Notes: generated by a model from the letters alone, not told the origin. A DNA stretch of 48,503 nucleotides from Akkermansia muciniphila (GCA_945861535.1 CAMAUZ010000063.1:1-48503); one strand, 5' to 3'; positions 1 through 7,819 are shown, numbered from the stretch's first letter. Made by a program: numbers and translations.

Positions 1-933
1 CAGCTCGCCGCCGACCGCGAGCGCCTGCGCGGCCGGCTCGCCCCGCTCCTCAGCGCCGCCGATTTGCTCGTCACGAAGGGCGACACCGCCGCCGCCCGCA
101 CCGCCTACCGCGAGCTGCTCCAGCGCGACCCCGCCTGGCCCGCCGCGCTGGAAGCCTTCGCGTGGTTCCTCTTCGACCAGAGCATCCAGAACAAAACCCA
201 CGGCACGCTCGTCGCCGCGCTCGCCGATGCCCAGGAGGCCCACACCCTCGCCACGCGCTGGCACGAGGCTGCCCAGGCGGAGGCCAAAGCCCGCCGCCTG
301 CTCAGCGCTACGCACAATCAAATGGGCGACGTGCTCCGCCAGCGCGGGCAGCCGGGCGACGCCGCCCAAGTCGAGCAGCACTACACCCGCAGCCTCGAAC
401 TCGCCGAGAAGCTGCTGGCGGACAACCCCGGCTCGGCGCAGGCCGTGCGCGATGTCTCCGTGAGCCTGGACAGGCTCGGCGACTTCCTCGCCCGGCGCGC
501 CCAGCCCGGCGACGCGGACAAGGCCCTCGGCCACTTCACCCGCTGCAACGAACTGTTCGAGAAGCTGCTGGCGGACAACCCCGGCTCGGCGCAGGCCGTG
601 CGCGATGTATGTGTTAGCCTCGAAAAGCTGGGCATCGCGCTGTCCAAACGCAACCAGCCTGGCGACTCCTCGAAGGTCGCCAATTACTTCGACCGCTGCG
701 TTCAGATTGGGGAGGCGCTCCTGAAAGCTAATCCCACCTCCGGACTCGCCGCCAGCGACCTCGCCGCCATCTGCATGGAATACGGCAATCATGCGGAGCG
801 CACCGGCCAAGGCGATGCGCAGTCATGGTGGAAACGCGCACACGGTATCCTCACCGACAAGAAGCAGAAAGGTATGTCCCTCTCGCCGGACGACCGGAAA
901 TTCCTCGAAGAACTGCGCACGAAGGTGAAGTAG
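1..933 (+). CDS. TPR-repeat protein, C-terminal part (5' end outside window)
   Basis: The frame is open from the first base to a TAG stop, so the start lies outside the window. The roughly 310 visible residues are helical and Ala/Leu-rich. They contain tetratricopeptide-like units of about 51 residues with the recurring pattern G-D-x-L-x-R-R-x-Q-P-G-D followed by a Y/F-x-R-x-x-E-L-x-E-K-L-L segment. Two adjacent units share an identical 51-bp stretch (405-455 and 558-608, period 153 bp), which indicates recent internal duplication. TPR arrays of this kind often form the C-terminal half of bacterial Ser/Thr kinases or caspase-like proteins, but the N-terminal domain is not visible and no enzymatic role can be assigned. 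They normally act as protein-protein interaction scaffolds. The frame and TPR nature are clear; the family is unknown. Confidence 0.8.
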   Translation, partial: QLAADRERLRGRLAPLLSAADLLVTKGDTAAARTAYRELLQRDPAWPAALEAFAWFLFDQSIQNKTHGTLVAALADAQEAHTLATRWHEAAQAEAKARRLLSATHNQMGDVLRQRGQPGDAAQVEQHYTRSLELAEKLLADNPGSAQAVRDVSVSLDRLGDFLARRAQPGDADKALGHFTRCNELFEKLLADNPGSAQAVRDVCVSLEKLGIALSKRNQPGDSSKVANYFDRCVQIGEALLKANPTSGLAASDLAAICMEYGNHAERTGQGDAQSWWKRAHGILTDKKQKGMSLSPDDRKFLEELRTKVK

Positions 934-945
934 TCCTGCGCCCCA

Positions 946-1185
946 GGCCAACGGCCTGCCACAAGCCAGCCCAGGGCAAGCGAGGCACGAGCGCCGCCCT
1001 GGGTAGGACCAGCAAAACGGACCAAGCCCTGAAGGGGCGGCACACCTTGCCTTAAGGGCGGCGCACAGGATGTCCCGCCCCTACAGGGCTTTGAGCTTCC
1101 CATCTGCGGAACCCAGGGCGGCGTCCGCATGATGCCCGCATCACGCGGACTTGCCCTGGGCTGGCTTGTTGCCGGGCCTTTGGCC
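946..1185. repeat. Inverted repeat, intergenic palindromic element
   Basis: The left arm (946-980) and right arm (1150-1185) are imperfect reverse complements of about 35 nt. A shorter inner pair is built on CGCCGCCCTGGGT and its complement. The element lies directly after the TPR gene. I see no convincing gene between 934 and 2102; this stretch consists of three nested or adjacent palindromic repeats plus a direct repeat. Confidence 0.75.
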
Positions 1186-1245
1186 CTCTGGAGTTTGGAC
1201 ATTTTCGTTCTGTCCCTGTCGTGCGCCCGGCCGTGCCTCCGCGTC

Positions 1246-1558
1246 GTGCCGGAGGCACGCAAGAAATTAGCCGGTGGTGAAGCGTAGCGGAACCACCGGA
1301 CCCGCCGCCCCAACCCGGCCCTGCGCCCCGGCGGGGCGCGAGAGTCGTGAAACCTCCCCGGCACCTCTCGCTGGTGCGGGACCACGGAGTTGTGAAGGGG
1401 CCGGGAGGTCGGCCCATGATGCCGCGTCGCCGTGGTGAGGGGTGTCGTCGGCGAGCGCGCCGCTCGCGCCCCGCCGGGGCGCAACCCTCTTTGGTTCGGG
1501 TTTTCCGGTGGTTCCGCTGCGCTTCACCACCGGCTAATTTCTTGCGTGCCTCCGGCAC
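1246..1558. repeat. Large nested inverted repeat with 54-bp arms
   Basis: Arms 1246-1299 and 1505-1558 are reverse complements over 54 nt with one mismatch. A second pair built on GCGCCCCGGCGGGGCGCGAG and its complement (near 1323 and 1465) is nested inside. The whole 313-bp block could fold into one long cruciform. Apparent reading frames here are by-products of repeat composition. Confidence 0.85.
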
Positions 1559-1656
1559 GAAGGGGAGGCGAGCACGGGAGCGCAACCGGCTTTTGCGACC
1601 AGCGACCAGCCAGAAACCGGCTTGGCCGTACCCATTCAGTCGAACCGAATTGTTTG

Positions 1657-1784
1657 ACCACAGAGACGCGATGAACACAGAGAAAACAAAGAATTCGCTG
1701 ACCGACATTGACTCACTAACAGGTGACTTTCCGGCGCTGACGCCGGCCCGCTTTTTTTCTCTGTGTTCATCGCGTCTCTGTGGT
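1657..1784. repeat. 30-bp perfect inverted repeat (ACCACAGAGACGCGATGAAC type)
   Basis: 1657-1686 and 1755-1784 are perfect 30-bp reverse complements around a 68-bp loop. A related A-rich motif (ACCACGAAAGACACGAAA) occurs at 37058. I recall this motif class as common between genes in PVC-group genomes; I cannot check that here. Confidence 0.85.
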
Positions 1785-1924
1785 TCTCACATCGGTTTCC
1801 ACTGCATAGATACGGCTTGACCCCTGCAGCGCGCTGGCGCCCGTCGCCGCAGTTCAGGGGACCAACGTAAAACGGCGCAAAATGTCCAAACTCCAGCGGG
1901 CCTTTGGCCTTCGATGCCCGGCAC

Positions 1925-2162
1925 CGCCGCGCGCCAGTTCACCGGAAGCGTGGGAACAAATCTTCGGCGGGCCATTTTTCCACGGCGGCGGCGGCGCGAA
2001 AGGAGCGCGGCATTTATGCCGCTTCAGCGTGGAGCGCGCTGGGCGGGTGCGGACGCGCTGCGATGTTCGCACGGTGAAGCGGCGTGAACGCCGCGCGCCG
2101 GTTCACCGGAAGCGTGGGAACAAATCTTCGGCGGGCCATTTTTCCACGGCGGCGGCGGCGCG
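1925..2162. repeat. 74-bp direct repeat duplicating the 3' end of the beta-lactamase-like gene
   Basis: 1925-1998 and 2089-2162 match over 74 bp with one mismatch (1936 against 2100). The right copy encodes the last residues and stop codon of the minus-strand hydrolase gene. The left copy is a detached duplicate of that gene end. The 90 bp between them is a small palindromic repeat built on GCGGCATTTATGCCGC and a reverse-complement-like GTGAAGCGGCGTGAACGCCG. Confidence 0.85.
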
Positions 2163-3380
2163 GTGGAGGGCGGGGTCGATGGCGGCGTCGCGGGTTTTGT
2201 GGTCGAGGGAGCGTTGGTTGAAGAGGGCGGCCCAACTGAGGCCGTCCCAGCGGCGGACGAGGAGCGTGTAGGTGCCGGGGAGGCTGCCGGTGTGCCAGGC
2301 GTTGAAATTTCCCGCAGTGCCGACGGGGCGGACGTTCCAGCCGCAGGCGTAGTAGGCGGGTTTGAGGGTGCCGTCGTCGTGGCGCGAAACGGGCGGGGGC
2401 GGCGGCGCGTGCATGGTGTCGAACGCGGCGCGGGTGAGGAGCGGGCGCGGCGCGGCGGGGTCGAGGGCGGCGACGAAGCGGGCGAGGTCGATGACGGAGG
2501 CGATCCAGCCGCCGTTGGCGTCCATGGATTCGAGGGCGAAGCCGCCGTCGGGCCAGGGGACTTTCGGGCCGTCGGGGGCGAAGAGATTTTCGCCTATCGC
2601 GTTGTCGGGGGTGTGGTAGCGGACTTCGCCGTCGGCGCGGGCGGTGGCGGGGGATTTGCCGAGCTGCATGTGGCGGATGCCGGCGGGCGTGAGGACGGCG
2701 CGGCGGGTGAAGGTTTCGTAGGTTTCTCCGGAGATTTCTTCGATGAGCCGGCCGAGGAGGCAGTAGCCGAAATTCGAGTAGGCGTAGCGCGTGCCGGGAT
2801 CGAAATCGAGGGGCTTGGCGAGGTGGTGTCGAAGGATGTCGCGCGGGCCGGCGGGCGGGGCGATGCCGAGGTCGGTGGCGATCTGTTTGGTGCGGAACAT
2901 GGGGTCGTAGGTTTTGTCGCGGTCCCAGCCGGCGGTGTGCTGGAGGAGCTGGCGGATGGTGATGCGCGCGAGGCGTTCGTCGGGTGTGGCGTCGGCGGGG
3001 AGGAGGGATTTCAGCGGGAGGCGGGTGAAGGCGGGGTCGTCGAGGGCGAGTTTCTTTTCTTCGACGAGTTTGAGAATGGCGGCGGCGGTGAAGGGTTTGG
3101 AGAGGCTGGCGATGCGGAAGCGGGAGGTGGCGGTGACGGGCGCGGGGTGGTCGCGGTCGGCGCGGCCGTAGCCGCGGGCGTAGAGGAGCCGGCGGTCTTT
3201 GACGATGGCGAGCGCGCCGCCGGGGATGGAGCGCTCGGTCATGAAGAGCTGCATTTCGTGGTCGAAGCTGGGGAGCGGAGAGGGGGAGGGAGCGGGGGGA
3301 TCGGCGGCGTGGGTGAGGGAGGGGAGGAGGGTGGCGAGGGCGAGGTGGGTGAGGGCGCGGCGGCGGGGCAGGGGATTCAT
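2103..3380 (-). CDS. Serine beta-lactamase-like hydrolase (class C / esterase family)
   Basis: The protein of 425 residues starts with an Arg-rich then hydrophobic leader ending S-L-T-H-A (residues 1-25), a Sec or Tat export signal. The mature part carries the three signatures of the PF00144 beta-lactamase/DD-peptidase fold: S-L-S-K at 92-95 (nucleophile Ser92, general-base Lys95), Y-S-N at 201-203, and H-T-G near residue 367 in place of K-T-G. H-T-G is usual in the esterase and peptidase members rather than in true AmpC. The likely role is hydrolysis of a peptide or ester in the periplasm; beta-lactam resistance should not be assumed. It is transcribed alone on the minus strand. Its last codons lie in a 74-bp sequence duplicated just downstream. 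Confidence 0.9.
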   Translation of the reverse strand: MNPLPRRRALTHLALATLLPSLTHAADPPAPSPSPLPSFDHEMQLFMTERSIPGGALAIVKDRRLLYARGYGRADRDHPAPVTATSRFRIASLSKPFTAAAILKLVEEKKLALDDPAFTRLPLKSLLPADATPDERLARITIRQLLQHTAGWDRDKTYDPMFRTKQIATDLGIAPPAGPRDILRHHLAKPLDFDPGTRYAYSNFGYCLLGRLIEEISGETYETFTRRAVLTPAGIRHMQLGKSPATARADGEVRYHTPDNAIGENLFAPDGPKVPWPDGGFALESMDANGGWIASVIDLARFVAALDPAAPRPLLTRAAFDTMHAPPPPPVSRHDDGTLKPAYYACGWNVRPVGTAGNFNAWHTGSLPGTYTLLVRRWDGLSWAALFNQRSLDHKTRDAAIDPALHRAAAAVEKWPAEDLFPRFR

Positions 3381-3785
3381 GACAGAAAAATTAGGGGCAG
3401 AAAAATGGGGAGGGAATTGGCAGACGAATGGGGGCAGACGAATGGGGTTTTCTCACTCGGCGGGCCTCATTTGATTGCCGTGGCGGGCTGCGGAGGGTTG
3501 GGGCGGGAGGGGGCGCGGAGAGAACACCGCAGGGATTGGAAGGGCGCAGAGGGTGGCAGAATCATGGGCGGCAGAATGATGGGGAAGATTTTGAGAGCGC
3601 AAATTTGAGATTTCGGAGGCACTTGCGAAACCTCGGCTTCACAGTTCCGGCTTTCCATCTTTTACCCCTCATCTTTTACCAGATGCTTGGGCCTTGGCCG
3701 AGAAGACGGGCTACAGATGGTAAAAGATGGTGGGTAAAAGATAAGGAAGCAGGGTTTTTACAAGTAGCTCTTCAAATTTGAAATT
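3381..3785. other. Intergenic, no gene seen; ATCTTTTACC inverted repeat
   Basis: About 400 bp without a supportable gene. It holds G-rich runs of AGAATGATGGGG type (3545-3590) and an inverted repeat with arms 3656-3683 and 3715-3742 built on CATCTTTTACC repeated twice per arm. The same motif pair recurs at 22931-22957 and 23113-23137. Confidence 0.7.
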
Positions 3786-4538
3786 TCAGAGAAAGGGGAG
3801 GGTGAGGTGGAGGTGGCGGAGGGGGCCGTGTGGGGTGAGGCGGAACCAGAGGACTAAACTGGGGCGGGGGCGGAGGCGGGCGCGGTGGCGCGGGGAGCGG
3901 GCGCATTTTTGGAGGTCGGCGGGGGTGAAGCGGAGGGGGAGAAAAATGCAGTGGCGTCCGGGAGTGGCGGCGGCGAGGGCGGCGGTTTCGTAGCGCAGGA
4001 GGTTGGTGATCCAAGGAGGGATCGATTTGGCGGGGGTGGCGTTTTTGTTTTCGCGGAGGAGGTGGGCGGCGAAGTGGCGGGCGTCGTCGGTGTGGTGGCG
4101 GGGGGCGGGAAGGGTTTTTTGGAATAGTAGTTTTGAGAGGAAGTGGGCGAACGGTGAGGGAGCGCGGCCCTCCGGGCCGCAGCGGGTGGGGGTGGCGGAG
4201 GTCGTGGAAATTTCCACTGCGCGTTGTGAGTTCGGGGCCGCTGCGGGCGGGACGCCCGCGCGCCGGTCGGCCCAGGCGAGGAAGCGGGGGGCGAATTGGC
4301 GGCCGAGGGCGCGACGGGTGAGGGGGAGAAGTTTGGCGGTGTCGCCGAGGCGTTTGTTTTGGAGGGAGCGGGCAAAGCGGGTGATCTCGGCGCGCGGCAG
4401 GTGGGTGAGGACAGGGAGGTCGGCGGGCGGGAGGGAGAATTGCGCGGCGACGGTGGCGGGGTGCGCGAAGAATTGTTCGCGGACGCGCGGGTCGGTGTAG
4501 AGGTGCGCGAGGAGGCGCTGGGTTTCGGCTAGGCCCAT
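3786..4538 (-). CDS. Probable MNIO partner protein (third gene of DUF692 operon)
   Basis: This is a 250-residue protein whose start codon overlaps the end of the DUF692 gene by 10 bp, so the two are translationally coupled. The N-terminal 90 residues (E-T-Q-R-L-L-A-H-L-Y-T-D-P, later R-F-A-R-S-L-Q-N-K-R) are helical and resemble the DUF2063-type partner proteins that escort peptide substrates to DUF692/MNIO enzymes. The C-terminal third may be the substrate-docking part. Residues roughly 90-130 are low-complexity because a palindromic GC-rich repeat (4158-4266) sits in frame inside the gene. The partner role is inferred from gene order and weak resemblance; no decisive motif is visible. Confidence 0.6.
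   Translation of the reverse strand: MGLAETQRLLAHLYTDPRVREQFFAHPATVAAQFSLPPADLPVLTHLPRAEITRFARSLQNKRLGDTAKLLPLTRRALGRQFAPRFLAWADRRAGVPPAAAPNSQRAVEISTTSATPTRCGPEGRAPSPFAHFLSKLLFQKTLPAPRHHTDDARHFAAHLLRENKNATPAKSIPPWITNLLRYETAALAAATPGRHCIFLPLRFTPADLQKCARSPRHRARLRPRPSLVLWFRLTPHGPLRHLHLTLPFL
4158..4266. repeat. Palindromic repeat inserted in frame inside a coding region
   Basis: Contains the palindromes CGGCCCTCCGGGCCG, GTGGAAATTTCCAC and GCGGGCGGGACGCCCGC. This is the same style as the intergenic repeats but lies within the MNIO-partner gene without breaking its frame, encoding a Gly/Pro/Ala/Arg-rich linker. Confidence 0.6.
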
Positions 4539-5452
4539 CGGTGGTGGCGGCGCCCGAGGTCGCGGGCGCGGGTGAGTTCGGCGGCGAGTTCGGCGAAGGG
4601 CGGGAGATTTTCGTCGCGCTCAAGGATGACGCCGCGGACGGGCGCGCGGTGGAGGACGTGTTCGAGGAGGTCCCAGACTGCGGGCGGCGTGGGCTGGGAA
4701 TGGCTGTCGATCAGTTCGCCGTGGTGGGTGTGGCCGCCGGTGAAGTGGAGCTGCACGACGCGGTCGAGCGGCAGCGCGGCGAGCGCGGCGTGCGGGTCGG
4801 TGCGGTGGTTGACGCAGTTGGTGTGGAGGTTGGTGACGTCGAGGAGCAGGCCGCAGTCGGTCGCGGCGAGGACGGCGGAGACGAAGCCGGCCTCGGTCAT
4901 TTCCGCGCCGGGCAGATGGACGGAGAACGTGATGTTTTCGAGAATCAGCGGCGTGGGGATGTGGCGGCGGACGTGGGCGACATTGGCGGCGAAGACATCA
5001 ACGGCTTCGCGCGTGAAGGGCAAGGGTGTGAGGTGGCCGATCTCGACGCCGCCCGCGCGGGTGAAGGCGATGTGCTCGCTCCACCACGGCGGATCGAGGC
5101 GCTCGATGAGGCGCGCAAAGTTTTCGAGATAGGCGTCGTCGAGGCCGTCGGCGCTGCCGAGGGAGAGGTTTAGGCCGTGTGGGATGAGGGTGAAATGTTC
5201 GGCGAGGAGGTCGAGTTCGGCGGCTTTTTCGGGAGTGGGATCGAAGTAGTGGTCGGCGATGATTTCGAGAAAGTCGGCGGCGTCGGGGTGGAGGAAGAGG
5301 TCGCTGCGGAAGGGTTCACGGAAGCCGAGGCCGACACCGAGGGCGGGGAGGTGGGCGAAGGGGGCCGATGGGGCCGATGGGACGGATGGGACGGATGGGA
5401 CGGATGGGACCAATCGGGCGGGGGCTGAGAATGGGAGCGGCGTGGCGCGCAT
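4529..5452 (-). CDS. DUF692 / MNIO family multinuclear iron-dependent oxidase
   Basis: A 307-residue protein with the full DUF692 (UPF0276, MbnB/TglH/BufB) signature on a TIM-barrel fold: G-V-G-L near residue 39, A-D-H-Y-F-D-P, H-G-L-N-L-S-L-G, S-E-H-I-A, L-E-N-I-T-F, L-L-L-D-V-T-N-L, a Q-L-H-F-T-G-G-H/L-I-D-S-H-S-Q pair, and L-E-R-D-E-N-L-P. The His, Asp and Glu residues in these motifs are the usual two- to three-iron ligands. Known family members oxidatively modify cysteines in ribosomally made peptides. The first 38 residues hold a V-P-S/A-P-S repeat from a 9-bp tandem repeat and may be dispensable, or the true start may be further in. A GGTGGAG ribosome-binding site precedes the ATG. It sits 3 bp after the TIGR04222-like gene and overlaps the next gene by 10 bp. 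Confidence 0.93.
   Translation of the reverse strand: MRATPLPFSAPARLVPSVPSVPSVPSAPSAPFAHLPALGVGLGFREPFRSDLFLHPDAADFLEIIADHYFDPTPEKAAELDLLAEHFTLIPHGLNLSLGSADGLDDAYLENFARLIERLDPPWWSEHIAFTRAGGVEIGHLTPLPFTREAVDVFAANVAHVRRHIPTPLILENITFSVHLPGAEMTEAGFVSAVLAATDCGLLLDVTNLHTNCVNHRTDPHAALAALPLDRVVQLHFTGGHTHHGELIDSHSQPTPPAVWDLLEHVLHRAPVRGVILERDENLPPFAELAAELTRARDLGRRHHRWA
5361..5414. repeat. 9-bp tandem repeat (six units) inside the DUF692 gene
   Basis: Two GGGGCCGAT, three GGGACGGAT and one GGGACCAAT unit lie head to tail. The 9-bp period keeps the frame and encodes the Val/Ala-Pro-Ser repeat near the N-terminus of the MNIO enzyme, so copy-number change would lengthen or shorten the protein without a frameshift. 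Confidence 0.9.
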
Positions 5453-5455
5453 GGG

Positions 5456-6418
5456 TCAGTCTCCACCGCCGCCGCCACAGCCGCCGCAGCCGCCCCCACC
5501 GCCCCCGCCGCCACAACTGCTCCCACCGCTGCTACTACTGCTGCCGCAGCTGCTGCCGCTGCCGCAGGAACTGGAGGAGGATTGCTGCGGCGGGGCGAAG
5601 AGGTGGGCGTAATTTTTCCACGGGGTCTTGGCGAGGCTGGCGGTGCCGTAGATGGCGGCAAGGAGCAGGAGCGCGTCGGCGGCGAGGTGCGCGGCGGGTT
5701 CGAGGGCGGCGCGCTCGCGGAGTTTGTCGAAGGCGAGTTCGAGTTTCGCGAGATAGGCGCGGCCGCGGGCGCTGGTGTGGCGGCCGGCGCGGGCGACGAT
5801 GACGAGGAGCACGATGGTGCTGAGAATGCCCAGCGCGATGAGGAAGCCGACGTTGGTGCGACCGCGCGACAGGGCGATGCAGAGTTTGTAACCGCCGAGG
5901 CCGAGGATGAGCGCTGCCGCAGCGAGGCCCGCGGGCACGGCGGCGGCGGCGACCGCGGGCGGACAGAGGAGAAACTCGGCGTGCAGTTTTTGTTCGTAGG
6001 CCTTGGCGAGGCGGTCGAAGAGCGGGCCGGTGTCGGCGAGCCGGGCGGCGGACCAGGCGTTTTGGGGCGTGGCGAAGAGATCGAAGATTTCCCGCTCAAC
6101 CGGCGAGAGATGGCGCGGGTCGGGGTGACCTTTGGCGTGGAGGATTTGTGCCGGAGTGCCGGCGGTTTCCAGATAGTTGCGGTCGATGAGGCCGAGGATC
6201 AGGACGTGGATGAGTTCCGCGCGATTGCCGCGGAGGAAGGCGGTTTCGAGGGGATCGATTTTCGGGGGGACGGGCGGCGCGTGGAGTGAACCGGTGGTGT
6301 CACGCGAGCGGAGGTAGAGGTGGACGAGGACGAGGGTGGCGATGATGACGGTGGCGTAGAGGGCGAGGAAGTCAGGGCCGCGCAGGTCGGCGATGGGATT
6401 GTGGAGGAGCCAGTTCAT
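5456..6418 (-). CDS. TIGR04222-like membrane protein with Gly/Ser/Cys-rich C-terminal tail
   Basis: 320 residues. An N-terminal membrane helix (about 18-36) is followed by a soluble region with D-P-L-E-T-A-F-L-R-G-N and S-P-V-E-R-E-I-F typical of TIGR04222 proteins. Then come two hydrophobic segments (about 150-175 and 190-208) and an Ala-rich helix (about 240-258). From about residue 282 the chain is almost pure Ser, Gly and Cys: three S-S-C-G units, then a poly-Gly stretch with two more Cys, ending G-G-D. Five tail cysteines are present. It is the first gene of an operon with the DUF692 enzyme (3 bp downstream) and its probable partner. I infer that the tail is the modified substrate, by analogy with Cys-rich precursors of other MNIO enzymes. 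The low-complexity tail is encoded by CCG/CCA repeats but stays in frame. Confidence 0.85.
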   Translation of the reverse strand: MNWLLHNPIADLRGPDFLALYATVIIATLVLVHLYLRSRDTTGSLHAPPVPPKIDPLETAFLRGNRAELIHVLILGLIDRNYLETAGTPAQILHAKGHPDPRHLSPVEREIFDLFATPQNAWSAARLADTGPLFDRLAKAYEQKLHAEFLLCPPAVAAAAVPAGLAAAALILGLGGYKLCIALSRGRTNVGFLIALGILSTIVLLVIVARAGRHTSARGRAYLAKLELAFDKLRERAALEPAAHLAADALLLLAAIYGTASLAKTPWKNYAHLFAPPQQSSSSSCGSGSSCGSSSSSGGSSCGGGGGGGGCGGCGGGGGD

Positions 6419-6469
6419 TCTGGGAAATGCAGTTGAAACCGGGGACCGAAGCGCAGCGCGGCGAGACTG

Positions 6470-6606
6470 GTAGCGCAGGTTTCCAAACCTGCTGTGTCGC
6501 CGACTTCGAAGTCGGCGGGGCGTCGGCCAGCACGGGCGCGGCGAAAAGTTCCAGCGGCCGCAGGTTTAGAAACCTGCGACACAGCAGGCTTGGAAGCCTG
6601 CGGTAC
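6470..6606. repeat. 30-bp inverted repeat with inner palindromes
   Basis: Arms 6470-6499 and 6577-6606 are near-perfect complements containing the inner palindromes CAGGTTTCCAAACCTG and CAGGCTTGGAAGCCTG. A GCCGACTTCGAAGTCGGC palindrome lies between. The element fills the gap upstream of the MNIO operon; related pieces occur near 39365-39411. Confidence 0.8.
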
Positions 6607-6642
6607 GGGTGCTGGTCGGGAACGCGCGTGGCTCATGGCGGG

Positions 6643-7386
6643 TCAGAGTTTTTCCGTGAGCCGCGCGGCCTGGTGGATGGTGTCGAGGAAGGCACCGAAG
6701 AGCTGCTTGAGGGCGGCGGCATCGGGTTTGAGTTCGCCGCGCTTGAGGGCGAGGAGATCGCGCAGGAACTGGGCGTTGAGACCGAGCTTGTCGGCGTTGG
6801 CGACGGTGGTGGCTTTGGTCGCGGGACGTTCGCCGGTCTGGAGTTCGACGAGCGCGCCGAGCGTGGTGAGGAACGAGGAGACGGCGTGGGTGAGGGTTTC
6901 CTCGAGCTGCTCGGGACGGTGGCCGCGCTGGAGATAGAAGGAGCGGAGGCGGAGCAGGAGATTTTGTAATTCACGCGCGCACTGGCGGCGGAGGCGGTCG
7001 CGGGTGATCGCGAGTTGCGCGAAGATTTCGCGGCCGGCGAGCAGGCGGTGCTGGCGCTGGATGTCGGTGAACTTGATCGGGAAAACTTCGGAGAAGGTGG
7101 GCAGGTCGGCTTCGGCGAGGGTCAGCAGCGCGAGCGGGAATTCGGCGCGGGCCTGTTCCATGGCGGGGAGGAGGGCGTCCAACGCGGGGAGCGTGGCCGA
7201 GCGGAGGACGACGAGGACATTCACATCGGAATTGCCGGGTGTGAATTCGCCCTTGGCGAGTCCGCCGTAGAGCACGACGGCGATGAGCTGATCGCCGAGC
7301 GCGGCGGTGAGGTCGGTGCAGAAACGGGTGAGACCGTGGCGGATGGTTTCCGGCAGAGCCGGATCGGTTTTCCAGTCGGCGGGCAT
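6643..7386 (-). CDS. Nucleotidyltransferase-domain protein
   Basis: 247 residues from the ATG at 7386, chosen because the frame upstream of it only translates the palindromic repeat at 7443-7572. Residues about 25-50 read V-V-L-Y-G-G-L-A-K-G-E-F-T-P then N-S-D-V-N-V-L-V-V-L. This fits the G-G/S-x(9-11)-S-D-x-(D/N)-hydrophobic signature of the pol-beta-type NTP_transf_2 fold, with Asn in place of the second metal-binding Asp. The C-terminal half is helical with Arg/Leu-rich heptads and could be a substrate- or partner-binding helical domain. Targets of such enzymes include antibiotics, RNA and proteins; none can be chosen here. It is transcribed divergently from the first Ig-protein gene and is not part of an operon. 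Confidence 0.75.
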   Translation of the reverse strand: MPADWKTDPALPETIRHGLTRFCTDLTAALGDQLIAVVLYGGLAKGEFTPGNSDVNVLVVLRSATLPALDALLPAMEQARAEFPLALLTLAEADLPTFSEVFPIKFTDIQRQHRLLAGREIFAQLAITRDRLRRQCARELQNLLLRLRSFYLQRGHRPEQLEETLTHAVSSFLTTLGALVELQTGERPATKATTVANADKLGLNAQFLRDLLALKRGELKPDAAALKQLFGAFLDTIHQAARLTEKL

Positions 7387-7442
7387 GGGCGGACCGTAGC
7401 GAGGGGCGCAGGTGGCGGCGAGGGTTTTTCGGGCCGCGGGTG

Positions 7443-7572
7443 TGGGGGCAGGCATCCCTGCCTGCCGGTTCTCGGGGCATCCGTGCCCCGTGTTCCGGGT
7501 ACCGCTGCGCCGCCGCGAGGAACGGGCGGCACGGATGCCGCCCGAACCGGCAGGCTGGAAGCCTGCCCCACC
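7443..7572 (+). repeat. 130-bp palindromic element, copy 1 of 5 (GGGGCAGGCATCC family)
   Basis: Starts TGGGGGCAGGCATCC and ends GAAGCCTGCCCCACC, with an inner pair CGGGGCATCCGTGCCCCG and a CGGGCGGCACGGATGCCGCCCG palindrome. The two ends pair with each other. Other copies are at 27255, 35305, 41908 and 48149, all in the same orientation. Confidence 0.9.
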
Positions 7573-7591
7573 TCTCCGCTCACGCCATCCC

Positions 7592-7670
7592 GGACCATGC
7601 GCGCACCGACGGCGGTCCGTCGGCGGACCGCGGCTGCGGCGACGACGGACCGGACCAGGGGCCGGACCAC
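7592..7670 (+). promoter_or_regulatory. Candidate enhancer array of GGACC boxes upstream of Ig gene 1
   Basis: GGACC(A/G) occurs at 7592, 7625, 7647, 7652 and 7664. Arrays of the same box precede the sigma-54 sites of all four paralogues at 51-62 bp distance, where enhancer-binding activators usually bind. The binding protein is not in the window. Confidence 0.55.
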
Positions 7671-7723
7671 ATTCTTTGGGATGAAGACACCCCAGCGCGG
7701 GGTGAGCGGGGATTTTCACGGGA

Positions 7724-7739
7724 TGGCACCGGCGGTGCT
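7724..7739 (+). promoter_or_regulatory. Sigma-54 promoter of Ig gene 1
   Basis: TGGCACCGGCGGTGCT fits the -24/-12 consensus TGGCACG-N4-TTGCW, with GG and GC separated by exactly 10 bp. It lies 80 bp before the ATG, within a block conserved upstream of all four paralogues (GGGGTGAGC...CACGGGATGGCACC). Confidence 0.8.
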
Positions 7740-7819
7740 CCATTCCGGTCCAGCGATAGGTCGCGTCATGATTGCAAGGAAGCAACCGGACCGGCCAGGG
7801 ACGAAAACTGAAAACAATT

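Noticed and set aside
1347-1820. 157-codon plus-strand frame in the first spacer
   Set aside because: It crosses two inverted repeats and has no domain, ribosome-binding site or codon bias like the genes.
2163-3608. 481-codon plus-strand frame opposite the beta-lactamase-like gene
   Set aside because: Gly/Glu/Val-rich antisense shadow of a gene with all three active-site motifs.
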